Origin: Geodermatophilaceae bacterium
GTDB lineage: Bacteria; Actinomycetota; Actinomycetes; Mycobacteriales; Geodermatophilaceae
Reading direction: 5' to 3'
Length of the DNA: 7,316 nucleotides
NCBI GenBank assembly: GCA_013814015.1
Contig: JACCQS010000207.1
Span: 1 to 7,316, forward strand
In this document: positions 4,855 to 7,316 of the stretch, piece by piece
How the letters are laid out: each line of letters opens with the position of its first letter
How positions within the stretch are numbered: the stretch's first letter is position 1
Translations under genes and position numbers: made by a program
Notes under the pieces: model-generated
The model's database searches: none
What the model was told of the DNA's origin: nothing
The model's input: only the letters and a program-made list of their open reading frames with translations

Positions 4855-5574
4855 ATGCACATCGTTCTGATGACCGATGCCAGCCAGCCGACGACGGAGG
4901 TGCTGCCCGCCCTCGGCCTGCTCACCCATCACGTACGCATCGTTCCGGCCCGCCTTGACAGCCTGCTCAACGACGTCGCGGGCAACGAGGACGTCGTGAT
5001 CGTCGACGCCCGAATGGACCTGGCCGGCGCCCGGACGCTGTGCAAGATGCTGTCCTCGACCGGCGTGGCCGCCGCGCTGATGGCGGTCCTGACCGACGGC
5101 GGCCTGGTCGCCTTGTCGCCTGACTGGGGCTGTGACGACGTAATGCTGGACACCGCCGGCCCGGCCGAGGTCAACGCCCGGTTGCGCTGGGCAGTGGATC
5201 GACGCCTGGCCGGTTCCGTCCCCGTCGACGGTCCGCACAGCGGTCTGATCGAAGCCGGGGACATCTCCATCGACGAACACACCTACGCCGCCAAGCTGCG
5301 TGGTCGGGCGCTGGATCTCACGTACAAGGAGTTCGAGTTGCTGAAATACCTTGCCGCACACCCGGGCCGGGTCTTCTCCCGCGCACAGTTGCTGCAAGAA
5401 GTCTGGGGCTACGACTACTTCGGCGGCACCAGGACCGTGGATGTCCACATACGACGCCTGCGCGCCAAGCTCGGCACCGACTTCGAATCCCTGATCGGCA
5501 CCGTACGAAACGTCGGCTACAAACTGGAAGCCCGCTCGGCCACCACCGAACAAAGCACCTCCACCAAGCGGTGA
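4855..5574 (+). CDS. glnR: GlnR-type OmpR-family transcriptional regulator (Rv0818-like)
   Basis: The protein has 239 residues. It has an atypical receiver domain (about 1-115) and an OmpR-type winged helix (about 135-226) with LDLTYKEFELLKYLAAHPGRVF, the recognition-helix region GGTRTVDVHIRRLRAKLG and GTVRNVGYKL in the wing. The whole closely follows actinobacterial GlnR, the global activator or repressor of nitrogen-assimilation genes. As in GlnR, the receiver keeps the central Asp (Asp51 in VIVDARMDLAG). It lacks the usual N-terminal acidic pair and switch Lys, so control by conventional phosphorylation is doubtful. ATG 4855 was chosen because GGGAG lies seven bases upstream and the protein then starts like relatives; the open frame further upstream is antisense to the membrane gene. 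Its TGA overlaps the mshD GTG. Some genomes carry several GlnR-like proteins, so strict orthology is likely but not proven. Confidence 0.9.
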   Translation: MHIVLMTDASQPTTEVLPALGLLTHHVRIVPARLDSLLNDVAGNEDVVIVDARMDLAGARTLCKMLSSTGVAAALMAVLTDGGLVALSPDWGCDDVMLDTAGPAEVNARLRWAVDRRLAGSVPVDGPHSGLIEAGDISIDEHTYAAKLRGRALDLTYKEFELLKYLAAHPGRVFSRAQLLQEVWGYDYFGGTRTVDVHIRRLRAKLGTDFESLIGTVRNVGYKLEARSATTEQSTSTKR

Positions 5575-6551
5575 ATCCGGCGGCGGCGGAGGTCAAGGTC
5601 ACCAAACGGGGACGGCTCACCGAAGCCGAGGCCGCCCAGGTGGCCGAACTCCTAGAGACCGTTGCCGACAGCGACGGGGCCAGCCCGGTCAACGAGCATG
5701 TCCTGCTGCATCTGCGCCACGGCGGGGACGTCGAGTCCTCGAACTTCCTGTTGCATACGCCGGACGGCACGCTGGCCGGCTACGCCCACCTCGATTCGAC
5801 CGATCCGATCGCCGGACCGGCAGCCGAGTTGGCGATCTCTCCCGACCACCGAGGGCAGGGGCTCGGCCGCCACCTGCTCACTGCGGTCGAGCAGGCCAGC
5901 CCGGATGGCCGATTACGCCTGTGGGCACACGGCGCGCACGCCGGTGCGGAGGCACTCGCCTCGCACGCCGGATACAGCCGGACCCGGGTACTCTGGCAGA
6001 TGCGCAAGTCGTTGCTGGCCCACCTTCCGCCGCTGGAGGTTCCCGAGGGCGTGCGGTTCCGGCAGTTCCGGTACGGCAAGGACGAGGCTGCATGGACCGC
6101 GTTGAACAACCTGGCCTTCGCCGATCATCCCGATCAGGGTGGCTGGAGTGAGGACGACATCCTGCTGCGGGAGAAGGAGCCGTGGTTCGACCAGGCCGGT
6201 TTCCTGCTCGCCGAGACCATTCCGGGTGCCGATCCGGCCGGTCAGGCAGGCGCCGAGCCGGACCTGATCGGCTTTCACTGGACCAAGATCCACGGTGCCA
6301 GCTCCTCCGAGCACTCCGGTACGCACGCCCACGAGCCGATCGGCGAGGTCTACGTGCTGGGCGTGCACCCCTCCGCGCGCGGGATGCGCCTGGGACCGGC
6401 CTTGACGGTGGCCGGCCTGCGCTACCTGCGCAGTCGGGGCTTGCGCCAGGTCATGTTGTACGTCGATGAATCCAATTCCGCCGCGATCTCGATCTATGAA
6501 AAGCTGGGCTTCACCCGCTGGGACACCGACGTGTCCTATACCCGCGACTAA
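5571..6551 (+). CDS. mshD: Mycothiol synthase (MshD), tandem GNAT acetyltransferase
   Basis: The protein is 326 residues, near the usual length of about 315. It has two GNAT domains. In the first, the acetyl-CoA loop lies in LAISPDHRGQGLGRHLL (88-103). In the second, it lies in VYVLGVHPSARGMRLGPAL (260-278), followed by VMLYVDESNSAAISIYEKLGFTRWDTDVSY near the end. The second domain does the catalysis in known MshD: acetyl transfer from acetyl-CoA to the cysteine amine of Cys-GlcN-Ins, the last step of mycothiol synthesis in the cytosol. A degenerate or structural role for the first domain is known in the family; here its RGQGLG loop looks intact. The GTG start at 5571 overlaps the regulator's TGA (GTGA), so expression is probably coupled. 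This gene shows the host makes mycothiol. Confidence 0.95.
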   Translation: MNPAAAEVKVTKRGRLTEAEAAQVAELLETVADSDGASPVNEHVLLHLRHGGDVESSNFLLHTPDGTLAGYAHLDSTDPIAGPAAELAISPDHRGQGLGRHLLTAVEQASPDGRLRLWAHGAHAGAEALASHAGYSRTRVLWQMRKSLLAHLPPLEVPEGVRFRQFRYGKDEAAWTALNNLAFADHPDQGGWSEDDILLREKEPWFDQAGFLLAETIPGADPAGQAGAEPDLIGFHWTKIHGASSSEHSGTHAHEPIGEVYVLGVHPSARGMRLGPALTVAGLRYLRSRGLRQVMLYVDESNSAAISIYEKLGFTRWDTDVSYTRD

Positions 6552-6556
6552 TTTCC

Positions 6557-6586
6557 GGCGGCCGTTGCCACGCATGACTGGCCGCC
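6557..6586 (+). terminator. Hairpin after mshD, possible terminator without T-run
   Basis: GGCGGCC (6557-6563) and GGCCGCC (6580-6586) form a 7-bp all-GC stem with a 16-base loop, starting six bases after the mshD stop. No T-run follows. GC-rich actinobacterial terminators often lack one, so it may end the glnR-mshD transcript; the long loop is a point against. Confidence 0.45.
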
Positions 6587-6607
6587 GATCATGTGTCGTG
6601 CGAGATT

Positions 6608-6621
6608 CTCCCCCGGGGGAG
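6608..6621. promoter_or_regulatory. 14-bp perfect palindrome CTCCCCCGGGGGAG
   Basis: This perfect palindrome of five C and five G flanked by CT and AG lies 24 bp upstream of the PHO box. As RNA it could not form a normal loop at its centre, so a DNA-binding site is the more natural reading. No regulator is assigned. Confidence 0.45.
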
Positions 6622-6644
6622 CGGATCAGAGATGGGCACGCCGG

Positions 6645-6666
6645 GTTCATCTTGCGTTCATCTGTC
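6645..6666 (+). promoter_or_regulatory. PHO box (PhoP/RegX3-type direct repeat) upstream of pstS
   Basis: Two adjacent 11-bp units, GTTCATCTTGC and GTTCATCTGTC, share GTTCATCT. This is the classic PhoP direct-repeat architecture of actinobacteria (consensus core GTTCACC). It lies 114 bp before the pstS start. CAACAT at 6678-6683 is a possible -10 at 16 bp from the second GTTCAT, but is a weak match. Activation under phosphate limitation is expected by analogy with known pst promoters. Confidence 0.75.
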
Positions 6667-6711
6667 GTCGTGCAGTGCAACATCTGCCTCCACTTGTATC
6701 GCAGGTGGCCG

Positions 6712-6725
6712 CCGACAGCTGTCGG
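6712..6725. promoter_or_regulatory. 14-bp perfect palindrome CCGACAGCTGTCGG in the pstS leader
   Basis: This perfect palindrome lies downstream of the PHO box and 55 bp before the pstS start, so it is probably in the 5' untranslated region. It could be a second operator or contribute to leader structure. Partly complementary flanks (GGT and ACC) lengthen the symmetry imperfectly. Confidence 0.4.
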
Positions 6726-6780
6726 TGACCTCGATGCCGCTGAGCCACTTGGTGCAGCGACTGGAACGAAGGCGACAGGT

Positions 6781-7316
6781 GTGACTAAGAGGCTACGAGG
6801 ACGAATGAGTGCCCTGGCGGCTGTATCGGCGTTCGCGCTGGCCCTGACTTCCTGCGGGGGTGAGGACGCCGGTTCGTCCGGTTCCGGCGACAGTGGCGGC
6901 GACCAGCTGTCCGGCGAGGTGAAGGTCGATGGTTCGAGCACCGTTGCCCCACTGAGCGAGGCTGCGGCCGCGCTGTACGCCGAGCAGCAGCCGGACGTCA
7001 ACGTCACGGTGGGCACCTCGGGCACCGGTGGCGGCTTCGAGAAGTTCTGCAACGGTGAGACCGACATCTCCGACGCATCCCGCCCGATCAAGGACGAGGA
7101 GATCGCGGCGTGTGAGGCCGAGGGCATCACCTACGCCGAACTGATCGTGGCCAATGACGCCCTGACCGTCGTGGTGAATCCGGCGGTCGACTTCGTTGAC
7201 TGCCTGACGGTGGAACAACTCAGCGCGATCTGGGGGCCAGACTCTACAATCGCGAACTGGAGCGAGGTGGACCCGAGCTTCCCGGATCTACCGCTGGACC
7301 TCTACGGCGCTGGCAC
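6781..7316 (+). CDS. pstS: PstS phosphate-binding lipoprotein of the Pst ABC transporter, C-terminus cut by window edge
   Basis: There are 178 complete codons before the edge. The N-terminus has a basic region (KRLRGR), a hydrophobic core and lipobox LTSC, with Cys25 as the lipidated residue; a Gly/Ser linker leads to the mature domain. Family signatures are KVDGSSTVAPLSEA (48-61), GTSGTGGGFEKFCNGE (78-93, including the phosphate-contacting Ser/Thr-Gly loop) and TDISDASRPI (94-103). The protein captures phosphate outside the membrane and hands it to PstC/PstA, whose genes probably follow. The GTG at 6781 was chosen because GAAGG lies eight bases upstream and it yields a complete signal; ATG 6805 would leave a site only three bases away and lose the basic region. 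The PHO box upstream supports phosphate control. The pst position beside mshD fits the mycobacterial order, where phoT follows mshD. Confidence 0.93.
   Translation, partial: MTKRLRGRMSALAAVSAFALALTSCGGEDAGSSGSGDSGGDQLSGEVKVDGSSTVAPLSEAAAALYAEQQPDVNVTVGTSGTGGGFEKFCNGETDISDASRPIKDEEIAACEAEGITYAELIVANDALTVVVNPAVDFVDCLTVEQLSAIWGPDSTIANWSEVDPSFPDLPLDLYGAG

Noticed and set aside
4825..5553. Minus-strand open frame of 242 codons opposite the regulator
   Set aside because: It is a shadow of the regulator: codon third positions belong to the plus strand and no family is recognisable.
6608..6621. CCCCCGGGGG palindrome as a transcription terminator
   Set aside because: No loop can form at the centre and no T-run follows; it fits a DNA site better.
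5913..7130. Minus-strand open frame of 405 codons
   Set aside because: It runs antisense across mshD, the regulatory gap and pstS, has no recognisable domain, and would span the PHO box.

Overview
The window is GC-rich DNA from a mycothiol-producing actinobacterium. Gene content and order resemble the Mycobacterium tuberculosis Rv0813c-Rv0820 region: nitrobindin, SseC, CysA-type sulfurtransferase, ThiX-type thioredoxin, LmeA-like protein, GlnR-like regulator, mycothiol synthase (MshD), then phosphate-uptake genes. Extra genes between them (a DUF4395 membrane protein, a nine-helix membrane protein, a possible small membrane ORF) make Mycobacterium itself less likely. I cannot name the genus from this sequence.

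Left part, minus strand (1-3222): read in transcription order, a membrane-anchored thioredoxin is preceded by a dyad-rich block and a possible SigR/SigH-type promoter. It is followed by a promoter placed exactly for leaderless expression of a 24-residue, three-cysteine leader peptide. Then come a DUF4395 protein with a CxxC motif, a CysA/SseA sulfurtransferase, SseC (DUF1416), a possible 33-residue membrane peptide and a nitrobindin-type heme protein that runs off the left edge. The end of the leader ORF is complementary to the Shine-Dalgarno sequence of the DUF4395 gene. This suggests cysteine-responsive attenuation of the DUF4395-cysA-sseC-nitrobindin operon. A 17-bp unit is repeated four times across the cysA stop codon.

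Centre (3223-4854): an LmeA-like DUF2993 exported protein and an unrecognised polytopic membrane protein form a minus-strand pair. They diverge from a plus-strand regulator across a 95-bp region that carries a 9-bp inverted repeat.

Right part, plus strand (4855-7316): a GlnR-type atypical response regulator overlaps mshD by four bases (GTGA), so the two are probably translationally coupled. After a 229-bp gap holding a hairpin, two perfect 14-bp palindromes and a good PHO box comes pstS, the phosphate-binding lipoprotein, which runs off the right edge.

Taken together the locus links sulfur and thiol chemistry (sulfurtransferase, thioredoxin, mycothiol, cysteine-sensing leader), reactive nitrogen handling (nitrobindin), envelope lipoglycan upkeep (LmeA), and nitrogen and phosphate control (GlnR-like protein, PHO box).
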